DNA from: Onchidella celtica | Lineage: Eukaryota > Mollusca > Gastropoda > Systellommatophora > Onchidiidae | Assembly: GCA_963931925.1 (NCBI GenBank) | Contig: OZ007569.1 | Location: 74,844,400-74,908,399, forward strand | Length of the DNA: 64,000 bases | Direction: 5' to 3' | Shown: piece after piece, positions 1 through 10,870 of the stretch | Position numbering within the stretch: position 1 is the first letter of the stretch | Layout: each line of letters begins with the position of its first letter | The notes under the pieces: generated by a model | What the model saw: the letters and a program-made list of their open reading frames with translations, nothing else | Told to the model about the DNA's origin: nothing | Databases searched by the model: none | Program-made: the position numbers and the translations under genes

Positions 1-26
1 CATTCTTTTAATCACACAATCATTAA

Positions 27-240
27 TCATTCATTCATCACTCATTCATTCAAGTTTCATTCATTCATTCATTCATTCATTCAGTCTTTCATTCATTCAT
101 TCATTCAGTCATTCATTCATTCAATCATTCCTTCATTCCTTCATTCATTCATTCATTCAGTCAGTCATTCAGCCATTCATTCATTCATCATTCATTTATT
201 CATTCATCATTCATTCATTCAAGTTTCATTCGTTCATTCA
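27..240. repeat. Imperfect (TCAT)n microsatellite
   Basis: A run of ATTC/TCAT tetramers interrupted by CAGT, CCTT and AAGTTT variants. The interrupted word CATTCATTCAAGTTTCATT occurs near both ends (about 43-60 and 213-231), so part of the array was itself duplicated. No coding potential. Confidence 0.9.
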
Positions 241-810
241 CGTTAGCAAATTCTTTAAAAGTTGTTTCTTTTTTTTTTTTTTTAAATTTTCTTTTCAACC
301 AGGTGCAGATCGACCCAAATCTGGGGTAGTGTCTTTATTTTGTTTTCTTGTACATGTACAATGTATTTCACAATCTTCTTGTCGTTTGACCCAAACCTGA
401 AGCTTTGGAAAATACACAACTTTTTTTATTCATTTATTTTTTTGCCATAATTATTTTAAATTTGTGCCAAGCCCTGCAGTGACCTCACAGTTTTTCTGTG
501 CCTTTTAAAAAAAAAAATCTGTTGTCTGTAGTGATCATGGACAAAAGAAAATGCAAAGAAACAAATCTAACACCAGAATACAACTGATCCAACAACTACA
601 ACAATAACAAACACAAACAACTCAAAACCCAACTTTTTAAAAAACCACTTTCCTTTGTGAAGTCTCGACATTCCCAATCTATTTACTTTCTCTATACATT
701 TTATTTTAGCTGTTTTAGTGTTTCATTCCTGCCTTATGTGGTATGTTATGTGTGTGCGTCTATGTATAAGATGTATGTCTAACATAATAGTGTATGAAAT
801 AGATTATGTT
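241..810. other. AT-rich spacer, nothing recognised
   Basis: Low-GC sequence with poly-T and poly-A runs. I see no ORF of interest, RNA gene or repeat in it. Confidence 0.6.
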
Positions 811-993
<183 letters not shown>

Positions 994-1160
994 AAAATTC
1001 TTTATTTCCATGTGAATACAATACAGATTGTACAGATATAATATCGAAACATTACATCTAAGTGGAAATTGTGCCATGGTGGGTGGCTTTACTTGATCTC
1101 TTCTATGGAAGGGATGGACAAAACTGGAACATGTTTTTAAATGGAGTTAATAATTCCTAT
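994..1160 (-). mobile_element. 3' UTR end of the RLE-type retrotransposon (separated part)
   Basis: Read on the minus strand this segment continues the element whose coding part lies at 5127-5898. The LINE at 1161-5113 separates the two. It carries an AATAAA signal (minus strand, about 1001-1006) a few bases before the junction with the GATA array. Removing the LINE and one copy of its 13-bp target duplication restores a TAA stop for the RLE reading frame within this segment, followed by roughly 150 bp of 3' UTR. Assignment rests on that reconstruction and was not tested by alignment to a family consensus. Confidence 0.6.
1148..1160 (+). repeat. Left copy of 13-bp target site duplication
   Basis: TAATAATTCCTAT, identical to 5114-5126. 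The flanking bases differ on both sides, so the match is exactly 13 bp. It brackets the plus-strand LINE. Confidence 0.75.
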
Positions 1161-1844
1161 ATGTCAGGCCAGAGTTTTCTGCTATTGTATGACAGTACAC
1201 AATACAGCCTGCTACTGTCACCCCCACTGTCTTGTGGGTCATCTCGGGAGAGAGGAAGACTAGGGGAAGGTAACCCTGAATACAAATACCACACTGCCTT
1301 GTGTGTTGCTATGATAGCAAAGGCTATGGGAGTAAACCCAGACAGAAAATCAGGAGTGGAGACCCGAAGGTGGTTGTCAGGGAGAACTGCATCAAACTGG
1401 CTTCCAGCATCTCCTGCAGCCGGACTAGTTCCAAATGTATTGACCTGGTCTCTCCCTTGGGTTTAACTAGAATGGCAGAGAGAGGGGTGGTGCCTCTGGG
1501 CAAAGCACCATCTCTTAAAAATAGCCCAGGCAAGGCAGCAAAACGAGGAGGCGTTTGCTCGGGCTTGGCAAGCGTCTGTCTCTCCTCTATAAGCCCACCC
1601 ATTTCCGATTTGGAGAGGACACTCCAGCCATCCGTTACGGATGGGCACAACACGGGAGGTGGCAGTTACCGGTGATAAGCTCAATCCATTTGGCGTACGG
1701 ATGAGCGCCAGGGGTCCCCTCTGTCGGTGGGAGCGGCTTTTCAGCTGCATTGATCAACTACCGCCCGCCGTAACCTGGGCAGCCCCCAGGCAGTTGGGTG
1801 TTGTTCCGCCACGTCAGCCTGCTTCATAAGGTGGTTGGAGCTAG
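1161..1844 (+). other. LINE leader (5' UTR or decayed ORF1 region)
   Basis: More GC-rich than the flanks. Several short overlapping open frames are present (for example 1301-1675 and 1641-1829), none with a recognisable domain. The frame of 1641-1829 is the same as that of the main ORF but is closed by TAA at 1827-1829 and TAG at 1842-1844. It may hold an internal promoter, as LINE leaders commonly do; no specific motif was identified. Confidence 0.5.
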
Positions 1845-1928
1845 ACCAAAAGTCGAAAAGCTGACGTAAAGTGTGCACCTGGCAAAAACAGAAAAATACT
1901 AAAACTTGGTACCTGGAACGTCAGAACA

Positions 1929-4900
1929 ATGCGCCCAGGCTTGCAACAGCAAGATCTCACTGATATTGACTCCATCAGGAAATCCCAAATTATTGATCGA
2001 GAACTTCAGCTACTAAACATCGACATCGCTGCCCTTCAAGAAACTCGACTTCCCGACTCCGGGTCAGTCAAAGAAGAAAACTACACCTTCTTCTGGCAGG
2101 GCCTTAGCAGCGAACAGCCGAGAATCCACGGCGTGGGCTTCGCCATAAAAAACTCCCTTATCAATTCGATCGCAACTCCAATAGGAGTGTCAGAACGCAT
2201 CATGACACTCAGACTGAACACCCGGTCTGGTTTTACCAACATTATCTGTGTCTATGCCCCAACACTTACCTCCTCTGACGAAACCAAAGACATTTTCTAC
2301 GAGGCATTGCAGAGGACTCTCCACAACATCCCTCTCACCGAAGGCCTGCTAATTCTGGGTGACTTTAACGCTCGAGTGGGAGCAGATCACTCCGCATGGC
2401 CAAAGTGCATTGGGCACTTCGGCATTGGCAACATCAACGAAAATGGGCAGCGCCTTCTGGAGCTATGCTCCGTAAACTCATTATGTGTTACAAACACGTA
2501 CTTTGACCTTAAGAGATGCCAAAGAACATCATGGCGCCATCCCAGGTCTGGCCATTGGCATCAATTAGATCTTATTCTCTCAAGGAGGAAGAGTTTGGGC
2601 TGTATAAAAATAACTCGTTCCCTCCACAGTGCTGACTGTGACACCGACCATGCACTGGTAGTCAGCAAAATCAAAATTTCGGCCAAGAAAATATACAGAT
2701 CAAAAGCCCCTTCAATCCCTAAGATCAATGTAACAGCAATCAGAGATGAATCAAATAGAAAGTCATTTGAAAAGTTATTTGCTGAAAGCATGGATAATGT
2801 CACCCAATGTGACTCGGTAGATGAAACATGGAACACTCTCAGTTCAAAAATTCATGACTGTGCCATCAAGTCTTTTGGACAGCATAAAGTTTCAAACAAC
2901 GACTGGGTAGCCCAGAACAGCGAAATTCTCCTACCTCTCATTGAGCAAAAGAAATCTGCTTTCAATGAGTATAACAAAAATTGCAATCAGAGTACAAAAA
3001 CTTGTTTGAAAAATGCAAAAGCTAAACTTCAGCTGGAGGTAAGACGTTGCGCCAACAAATACTGGACAGACTTGTGTAACAGCATACAAGAGGCAAATGA
3101 AAAGGGAGATATGAAAACCGCCTTTAGTCAGATGAAAGTAGCTCTTGGGCCAATCATCACCAAAAGCGCCCCACTTAAGTCTGTAAATGGTGAACCCATC
3201 ACAGATAAAAATGAACAACTGAATAGGTGGGTAGAGCATTACTCTCTGTTGTATTCAACTGAGAAAAATATTCCACCAGATTTTGAGGAACACCTCCAAA
3301 AACTGCCAATAATGGCCGAACTTGACGCTGAACCTTCCTTAGTCGAGCTTTCCAATGCAATCGACCACCTGTCTGCTAGAAAAGCCACAGGAAGTGACAA
3401 CATTCCTGCAGAGGTATTAAAAGACCTAAAAGGCCCACTATTACCACACCTGTATAATCTGTTACTGCAGTGTTGGAAAGAAGGCGTGATACCACATGAT
3501 ATGAGAGACGCCAAAATTGTCACACTTTACAAGAACAAAGGAGACAAAGGCGACTGCAACAACTATCGAGGCATATCCCTCCTCAGCATTACTGGAAAGG
3601 CTTTTGCTCGCGTCATCCTCTGCCGCCTTCAACAACTGGCGGAAAAAGTCTTACCAGAAACACAATGTGGCTTTCGAAGCAAACGATCAACTATTGACAT
3701 GATATTTGCACTTCGGCAAATCCAAGAAAAATGTAAAGAACAAAACAGGCCGCTTATAACATGCTTTGTGGACCTAACAAAGGCTTTCGACACCGTAAGC
3801 CGATCTGGCCTGTATGCAGTCCTTAAATCCATAGGCTGTCCACCAACATTGCTAAAACTTATTACATCCTTCCACACTGACATGAGGGCATGTGTCAACT
3901 TTGAGGGCTGCACATCCAATTCATTTGCTGTAAACAGCGGTGTGAAGCAGGGATGTGTTCTTGCTCCTACCTTATTTGGTATATATTTTGCAGCCCTACT
4001 CAAGAATGCCTTTGGTCAATGTTCAGGTGGAGTACTTATTAACACCAGAGTGGACGGCTCCATTTTTAATGTTGCCAGACTAAAAGCAAAATCTCGTACA
4101 GAGCATATTATGTTACAAGAGCTCCTCTTCGCAGATGATGCTGCAATCGTGGCCCACGATGAAACCACGCTCCAGGCTCTCATCAATAGCCTTGCCAAAG
4201 CCTGTGACAAATTCATGCTAAAGATCAGTGTCTCAAAAACTGTAGTTTTGACACAAGGCTTGAGAAACCCCAACCCAATCATGCTGAATGGCTCTCCTCT
4301 GGAGCAAGTGGGAAAATTCTGCTACCTAGGCTCAACCATCAGTGGTAGCACAGACATAACAACTGAAATAAATGCCAGAATAGGAAAGGCGGCCACAGCT
4401 TTTGGCAAACTCTCAAAAAGGGTGTGGAACAATAGCAAGCTGACCATCAAAACAAAGGTACTCGTGTACCAAACTTGCGTCCTAAGCACACTGCTGTATG
4501 GCTCAGAGACATGGACCACCTACTCCAAACATGAAAGATCCCTCAACTCCTTCCACCTGCGCTGCCTACGCAAAATTCTCAAGATCAAGTGGCAAGACAG
4601 GATCTCAAATATCGAAGTTCTGAGCCGAGCCAACATTCCATCAACTCAGGCTCTCCTAGGCAAAAAAAGACTGCGGTGGCTTGGACATCTCCACCGTATG
4701 GAAAATGATCGCACCCCCAGACAAATTCTCTACGGGGAACTTGCTAATGGCAACCGACCCAGAGGTAGGCCACATCTGCGATTCAAAGACACTTGCAAGG
4801 TCACGATGAAAGCATTCAACATCGACCCCAATGAATGGGAGAACCTTGCAAATGATCGAAGCAGATGGAGACAAAAATTGCGCAGTGGCACGCTCACAAT

Positions 4901-5060
4901 AGACTTCAAGGCAAAAGAAACATACCTGACAAAACGACAGAGGCGGAATGAAAACACTCGCCAAAGTGAACCCAAAAGACTGACCTGCAATCACTGCCAT
5001 CGCACTCTCGGGTCAAACATTGGTAGAATAAGCCACGAGAGAAGCTGTCAGTCAAAATGA
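1929..5060 (+). CDS. LINE ORF2-like protein: APE endonuclease, reverse transcriptase, C2HC finger
   Basis: 1043 residues from the first ATG. The endonuclease domain covers about residues 1-250, with the glutamate of QETR (E38), the GDFNARVG motif (D145, N147), TSWRHP (200-205) and DTDH (238-241). The reverse transcriptase spans about 480-780: RKATGSDNIP, NNYRGISLL, the catalytic aspartate in FVDLTKAFD (D615), GVKQGCVLAP and FADD (D736, D737). The tail has LLYGSETW, RLRWLGHL and a C2HC finger (C1020, C1023, H1036, C1040). The protein would nick target DNA and reverse-transcribe its own mRNA at the nick. The first ATG is probably not the biological start: the conserved endonuclease word GTWNVRT lies just upstream in frame (1908-1928), and the frame is open from 1845 without an ATG. 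Products like this are often listed as craniofacial development protein 2-like or jockey-like polymerase. Confidence 0.92.
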   Translation: MRPGLQQQDLTDIDSIRKSQIIDRELQLLNIDIAALQETRLPDSGSVKEENYTFFWQGLSSEQPRIHGVGFAIKNSLINSIATPIGVSERIMTLRLNTRSGFTNIICVYAPTLTSSDETKDIFYEALQRTLHNIPLTEGLLILGDFNARVGADHSAWPKCIGHFGIGNINENGQRLLELCSVNSLCVTNTYFDLKRCQRTSWRHPRSGHWHQLDLILSRRKSLGCIKITRSLHSADCDTDHALVVSKIKISAKKIYRSKAPSIPKINVTAIRDESNRKSFEKLFAESMDNVTQCDSVDETWNTLSSKIHDCAIKSFGQHKVSNNDWVAQNSEILLPLIEQKKSAFNEYNKNCNQSTKTCLKNAKAKLQLEVRRCANKYWTDLCNSIQEANEKGDMKTAFSQMKVALGPIITKSAPLKSVNGEPITDKNEQLNRWVEHYSLLYSTEKNIPPDFEEHLQKLPIMAELDAEPSLVELSNAIDHLSARKATGSDNIPAEVLKDLKGPLLPHLYNLLLQCWKEGVIPHDMRDAKIVTLYKNKGDKGDCNNYRGISLLSITGKAFARVILCRLQQLAEKVLPETQCGFRSKRSTIDMIFALRQIQEKCKEQNRPLITCFVDLTKAFDTVSRSGLYAVLKSIGCPPTLLKLITSFHTDMRACVNFEGCTSNSFAVNSGVKQGCVLAPTLFGIYFAALLKNAFGQCSGGVLINTRVDGSIFNVARLKAKSRTEHIMLQELLFADDAAIVAHDETTLQALINSLAKACDKFMLKISVSKTVVLTQGLRNPNPIMLNGSPLEQVGKFCYLGSTISGSTDITTEINARIGKAATAFGKLSKRVWNNSKLTIKTKVLVYQTCVLSTLLYGSETWTTYSKHERSLNSFHLRCLRKILKIKWQDRISNIEVLSRANIPSTQALLGKKRLRWLGHLHRMENDRTPRQILYGELANGNRPRGRPHLRFKDTCKVTMKAFNIDPNEWENLANDRSRWRQKLRSGTLTIDFKAKETYLTKRQRRNENTRQSEPKRLTCNHCHRTLGSNIGRISHERSCQSK

Positions 5061-5113
5061 AATTGAATATTCTAGCTGCTAAGACCGTCTGTAAAGACGC
5101 TAAAGGCCATATA
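5061..5113 (+). other. LINE 3' UTR
   Basis: A short AT-rich stretch between the ORF stop and the right target duplication. It contains a small inverted motif, GTCTGTAAAGAC, just before the tail. In target-primed retrotransposition the 3' end is what the reverse transcriptase recognises. Confidence 0.6.
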
Positions 5114-5126
5114 TAATAATTCCTAT
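5114..5126 (+). repeat. Right copy of 13-bp target site duplication
   Basis: Identical to 1148-1160. It overlaps the final codons of the minus-strand RLE reading frame. Confidence 0.75.
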
Positions 5127-5895
5127 TATACGACCTGTATCTTTTATTCCAGATTTTGAATGATCCAATAACTGAACTGATACTACAGTACTTAGATATG
5201 AACTTACTTTCTGAATTGTTAATGTTTAGTTTCTTCAGCCCAGTAATAAATCTTCTGTGAACATTTCCCAAACTTCCAATTATTAAAACTATTATATCAC
5301 ATTGGTATCCCATAGCACTGATTTCAATGGCTAATGGGAAATATTTGTCAAATTTGCCTTGATAACATCTATCAATGTAACAGTCGTATGGTACTGCTAC
5401 TTCAACGATCTGGACTTTCTTATTAGTATTGTCTATAACTGTGATGTCAGGACGTGTTGCTCTGGTGGTAAAGGATGTTGCATCTGATCCAAACATTGAT
5501 GGGTTGATGAGTCTGTCTTTTAGTACTTCTTTGTTACGATTGTAATAAGTGATCTTCCTTTCAATAATGTCCATTATTCTGTTGTGTCTTGCTTGGTGCA
5601 TGCCGCTGAATTTCGTGCACCCGTTCAATGCATGGCATACTGTTTCCGAGGGGTGGTGGCATAACTTGCATGATTTAGTATAGGGGTTGGGGTAGTACAG
5701 GGCCAGTAGGGTCTCGACTTCTAGGATCTGCAGTCGCCCACGTGTGACAAATGATCTGATCTTGTCATCCAAACTATGGTTAGTCAAATGTTCGTATGAC
5801 ACACTGTGGTTGATACCTTTTGCCTCGCGGACAATGAGGCCTTGAGATGACTTTGACAACAGTTCTTCCTGGCATCTTTTTAAACGATCTCTCTT

Positions 5896-5898
<3 letters not shown>
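5127..5898 (-). pseudogene. 5'-truncated RLE-type non-LTR retrotransposon, C-terminal endonuclease part
   Basis: On the minus strand about 260 codons read from a GATA array junction ([12 protein letters not shown]) to SFKIWNKR. The segment has a CCHC motif of the RLE class (CKLC-x7-H-x4-C), followed by RHNR, then RPDITVID and VEVAVPYD with 14 residues between the PD and the E, and a lysine-rich GKFDKYFPL. That order (CCHC, PD, E, K) is the PD-(D/E)xK restriction-like endonuclease found at the C-terminus of R2/R4/NeSL/Hero-type elements. The reverse transcriptase is missing, so this is a 5'-truncated, dead copy. Its original stop was removed by the LINE insertion; the frame now runs on into antisense LINE sequence. 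The exact clade is not assigned. Confidence 0.75.
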
Positions 5899-5943
<45 letters not shown>

Positions 5944-6032
5944 GTAGATAGATAGATAGATTGGTAGATAGGTAGATAGATAGATAGATAGACAGATAGG
6001 TAGATAGATAGATAGATAGATAGACAGATAGG

Positions 6033-6093
<61 letters not shown>

Positions 6094-6096
6094 TGG

Positions 6097-6153
<57 letters not shown>

Positions 6154-6156
6154 TGG

Positions 6157-6222
<66 letters not shown>
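5899..6222. repeat. (GATA)n microsatellite followed by (GA)n, right of the RLE element
   Basis: GATA units with GGTA and GACA variants from 5899 to about 6190, then a GA run to 6222. The same interrupted 20-mer found at 974-993 occurs at 5959-5978. SIYL-repeat open frames here are artefacts. Confidence 0.93.
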
Positions 6223-6227
<5 letters not shown>

Positions 6228-6716
6228 CGGGTTGCAGATGGAGAGAACACGACCTTCTAGTGTAAAGCACCTAGGGGAAATTGTTGAGATAGGGCCCTAT
6301 AGAAATGATCTTCATTAATATTATTATTATTATTAAACAAGAAGCGCAAGAAAAATACCACATAAAATACCACATTAGAGGAAAACCAGGACCAAAACGA
6401 TCCTATATCCAGTGACTGTTTGCCACAGGAAAAATAAGGGCAGGCTAACATTGTCATGCCCTGCCTTTTCACACGATATTCTCTTGCTATGAACTACAAA
6501 GATATTGCATGTATTATGTTCCAGTCATGGTCAATGAAGGTACTCCATACACCAGTATGCTCTAAATACACTGGAATTGTTTCAAATGTAGAGAAATAGC
6601 GACTGAGAGATTAATGATGGGAACTGGTTCTTGTGACGCCTGGAAAGCTTTGAAAACCTCCGTCCATATATTTCTTTCTTTGACGTGTTTGTCTGGTGTT
6701 TATGTTCATTTCCATA
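6223..6716. other. Spacer, nothing recognised
   Basis: Unique-looking AT-rich sequence with a short TTA run near 6322-6336. No gene or repeat family recognised. Confidence 0.5.
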
Positions 6717-6806
6717 TTAGAGAAAGAAAAGAAAGAAAGAAAGGAAGAAAGAAAGACGGAAAGACAGAAAGACAGAAAGACAGAAAGACAGACAGAAAGA
6801 AAAACA
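6717..6806. repeat. (GAAA)n/(GACA)n purine microsatellite
   Basis: AGAAAG and AGACAG units; homopurine with only a few C interruptions. Adjacent open frames on both strands are by-products. Confidence 0.88.
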
Positions 6807-7463
6807 TTTGACTGTGTATTTGGAATAAGCATGAACTACGCAAACTGGCTTGCTGTTTTCAAATTCCATTAGGTTTGAGTTCCTCTTTCCTCGCAGTACC
6901 AAGGAACTTTCCATTGTGAGTACTTAGGAGAGCTGAAGAGGGTTTTGAAGTCAGGCCGATAGTAAATAAATGAACGAATCAATCAATCAATCAATAAGCG
7001 TAAATGGTGGTGCTTTTTGCCGTCTGGTTGAAAAAGTTTTATGATTTCATAGATACCTTAAATTGAGAAAGAGAGGGGGAAAGAAAGGCGGGGAGCAGAG
7101 GAGTGCAGGGAAGACTGAAGACGGAGGAAGAGTATGATTAAATGAACAAGGAAGTAAATAAATTTGAAGGCCACAAGAAAAAAACAACAACAAAAAAACA
7201 GCAAAAGGTGATTTCCGTCTTTAACTTCCCTATGCACAAACTTGCTTCATTCACCTTATCGCGGGGCAAAATCAAAGTGGTTAAAAAAAAAAAAAAACAA
7301 CCAAAAAAACTCACGAAATATTTTTTAAAAAACTTACTCTTTCAGAACTTGCAAGAAGAGGGAAATGGTAGATTTTCAAACTTTTTAAATCAGTTTTCTC
7401 AGTTTCACAGTTTTTGTGATTTGTGATTGGTTTTCCCAAGTACGGTAGTCTTCAAATAGATCA

Positions 7464-7590
7464 CTAAATAAGAAAAATAAATAAATACCGGTACATAGAC
7501 AAATAGATAAATAAATGAATAAATAAATAAATAAATAAATGAATAAATAAATTTAAATAAATAAAACCATACATAGATAGATAAATAAAC
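7464..7590. repeat. (AAAT)n microsatellite
   Basis: ATAAATAA units with GAAT and GATA variants. The sequence on both sides (6807-7463) is AT-rich, with a short AATC run near 6975-6995 and no gene recognised. Confidence 0.85.
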
Positions 7591-10500
7591 AAAAGACAGA
7601 AATAAGAAAAAAGGAAAAAAAGTCTAAGTAGGACAGTTGAAAAGAAGAATGACAGATACAGCAGAACAGAAACACTAAATGTACTATAGGAAGGAGTCAC
7701 GGGTATTTAACAGTATAAATCGTGAAAATAAAACCATAGAACCCGGTAGTTTGCGTAGGTTTGCTTTTATTGTCCAATGCTTTTTTTTTTTGGTTAAATT
7801 TTCTTTTAATCTTTGACCACATATAATTATAGTCCTTAGTCATGCTCGTGACACGCGTAGGTGCACACACAGACACCCCCGCACGCTTACACCCACATAC
7901 GCAGGAGAAAGTAGTCCCAGTCTCACGGAACGCCCTGGAAGAAAACAAAATGACTAAAAACGGAAACAGAAGGGGAAAAAAAACCAACGATAAGATAACA
8001 ACATTTACGACCAAACGTTCATTTATTATTACGTTTTTTCAATGTACAAAACAAAAAAGAATAAAAATTAATGGTCATTCCAGTGTCGATTCATCGTAAT
8101 TATAATAGCATTATTATAGTGACTTTTTATTTATTTACCCCATAAACATACAATGAAACACAAAAATAACAACGTCATCAATCATTATGAAGCGTAATCA
8201 TTATTATTATGTTTGTAATGAATAAAAGACAATTATATTTCTGGCACATCAAAAACATTCACTCCAGGTACAGCAATTATTAATATTCGTCATGTATCTT
8301 CTTTCCCGAAACAATTACTGCAACAAAATATTCATTATCGTTATAGAATAATTCCGAGTGACAAATATTGGTGGAAATTGTAAAAGCTTTCTTATTTAGT
8401 TATTTCATAAAATGAAGACGGACCATCATCTGTACATTTTCTTAAAAGATCTATTCATATTTCGGCGCATTTCACACAGATACTTTTGGGCGAAAACACA
8501 TAACTGGTGGCAAAAATTGCTTCACATTTTTAACCTACGGTATGTTCAATGTTGTCTCTTTGTTGTTTGTTTGTTTTTTTTTGCTTGAGTGTGTGTTTTT
8601 GCCGATATTGTTTTGACAATTACACAGCATCGAACACAATCGCAAGAAAGTTGACACGCACTCATACATGGGTAAGGTACTAATACATGAACCATCATAA
8701 ACCAGAATGCAAGCCAAACAATAATAAAAAAAAAAAAAACCCAGAACAACAGTAACATAAACAATGACAGTAAACAGTGAACAGTTTGACATTTCCTAGT
8801 TGACGTCACACAAAACCGTCCAATCACATCGCGGTCCCTGACAGTTTTTAGGCATTTCTACCCACGGCCGGCCTGAGCGGCCAGTATTCTTTGGCAAACT
8901 GGTAAACATTAGTTGTTTTTTTTAACGACAGACATAATGTACTTCGCTTGAAAACTTCCTTTGCGTAGGCTGTTTGTTATGTCTAGAAAAGTGCGAGCTA
9001 TGCTAGATTTGTTCAGTCAGGGGCAGAACAAATTTAAAATCTAGCCAACTTTACTACGTGGAAAAAGTTCATGAAACATAGTCACCATCTTTGTCTAGTT
9101 CTTCTGATAAAGATCTTAAACGCCAGTGACTTTAGTTTGAATCTTTATTATGTTAAACGATTTTTTTTTTCTGTGCAAACACACATCATTGAATCATTTG
9201 CTGCAGTTTTCATTCTGCTGTTGTTCGTTATAAATATTTTTGAAGAGTCGTCAATGATTACCAACGTTACACTGTAACTTCACGACGGAGATAAGGTTCT
9301 TTCTACTGCATCTAGTAAATTTTATGGATAATTGTCAGTCTGTTCGAGCGCCAATCTCATGTTCACGCATCGGGACAAACTTAAATTTCAAGATTATTTT
9401 TAAATTCAAAGTCGGTACAGAAAGAAAGTAGAAATTTAACAATAACCTGCTCAAACCACGGCCATTTACACTTATTCTATTTTTTCTGTTTATTCTGCCC
9501 CGACAGAATTCATTATTGTAGTTATCATATTCTCAAATACAGGGGGAAAAATCAGAAAATTATTGTGAAAAGTGGACATGAAGTCCCGTTACTGCTCAAG
9601 TCGCTGTCGTTTAAAAAAAACCAACAGTTAACATCCAATTGTTTCGTAACTTGCTTTTCTTTACTAACAGAGCGAAACAGTCAGAAATCGCTGCCGGTAG
9701 TGACATATTATTTCAACATACTCCCATCCACACAGTAATACGACCAGTTCACTGGAAAAGGAGTGGCGCACACACTATAATTATTTTATAGTCTAGATCA
9801 CACGTTTGTGATTTCTGCGTGGTTTGCGGTAATTTTACTAACTTTATCATTTTGTTTGAAAACATTGTCACACATCAATGGTGAAACCACTGATTCAAAC
9901 ATCAAAGCTTCAGCGACCACATTCATACATAAAGTAGAACACATGAAGATGTCGGAAAATTCTATACAAAGAATAATAAAGATTTTTTTTTTGGTTGTTT
10001 GTTTACATACGTATGGCAAAGATTGCCCCCTTAACCATAAATGACAGACATGACACAAACCAACATGGTAGGGTTAATTCTGCTGCAGATGCAGGTTGCT
10101 TAAACTCCAAAATTTGATAGGTTAAAATGCAAAAGAGACAACTTTTTTGTAACGGATAATGATACCTTTTCTTTATTTTTTATTTCATTATTTTTATTTT
10201 TCATAGCCTCGAAATAGAACTTCCCAAACCCACCGTCCAGGGAACTAAATTTCATGAACAGTATTAGGTCGATTCAAGTATTCATGCTTTTTCTCAGAAG
10301 CCATTGAATAGTAGATCTATTGTTTTACATTAGACGCAATCGTATTGGAATACTCATATTTACCCATATAGTACCAGGTACTTTCTCCCCTCAAGAAAAT
10401 GAGCAGACCACTATGAAATCTTGAACACGTCGACTAACACAGTGCGAATCAGGTCCAGCTCAAAATAAATGGACACATTCTTTATTCCCCAACCCGTCCC

Positions 10501-10830
10501 TAGTCAAATTTGCCTAACCCGTCATGGATTCAAATAATTTTCCTACTGTCTTGGAAGGCCTGTCCTTGCAAATTACTCTCTTCAATTGAAACATCCATAA
10601 TTATAACTATTGATAAATTCAGCAAGCACCGGCAGAACACAGAACTGGTTACAAAACTGAATAGTGTTTTGACAAATCCTTGTGTTCAAAGCCCGCTGTC
10701 ACGCCTCGCTTCACGAGTCGACACTTCAAAGAACACTAACTGCCACACAGCTTTTGTATAAATATATATATATATATGTATATGTATATATAATATGTAT
10801 ACATGCAGTGTCCATAATTATCGGAACAAA

Positions 10831-10870
<40 letters not shown>

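Larger units (their letters stand above)
1161..5113 (+). mobile_element. APE-type non-LTR retrotransposon (LINE), apparently intact
   Basis: The element is bounded by a 13-bp direct repeat (1148-1160 and 5114-5126). It has a leader of about 700 bp, one long endonuclease/reverse-transcriptase ORF and a short 3' UTR of about 53 bp ending in an AT-rich tail. The organisation (N-terminal APE endonuclease, central reverse transcriptase, C-terminal C2HC finger) fits the broad Jockey/CR1/L2/RTE-like group; I do not assign a clade. The frame is free of stops or frameshifts over 1043 codons, which suggests a young copy. Whether the 5' end is full length cannot be judged from one copy. Confidence 0.85.

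Noticed and set aside
4906-6270. A 454-codon minus-strand open frame across LINE, RLE and GATA sequence
   Set aside because: It is a chimera: SIYL codons come from the microsatellite, the middle is the RLE fragment and the end is antisense LINE. Only the middle part is a real, dead coding sequence.
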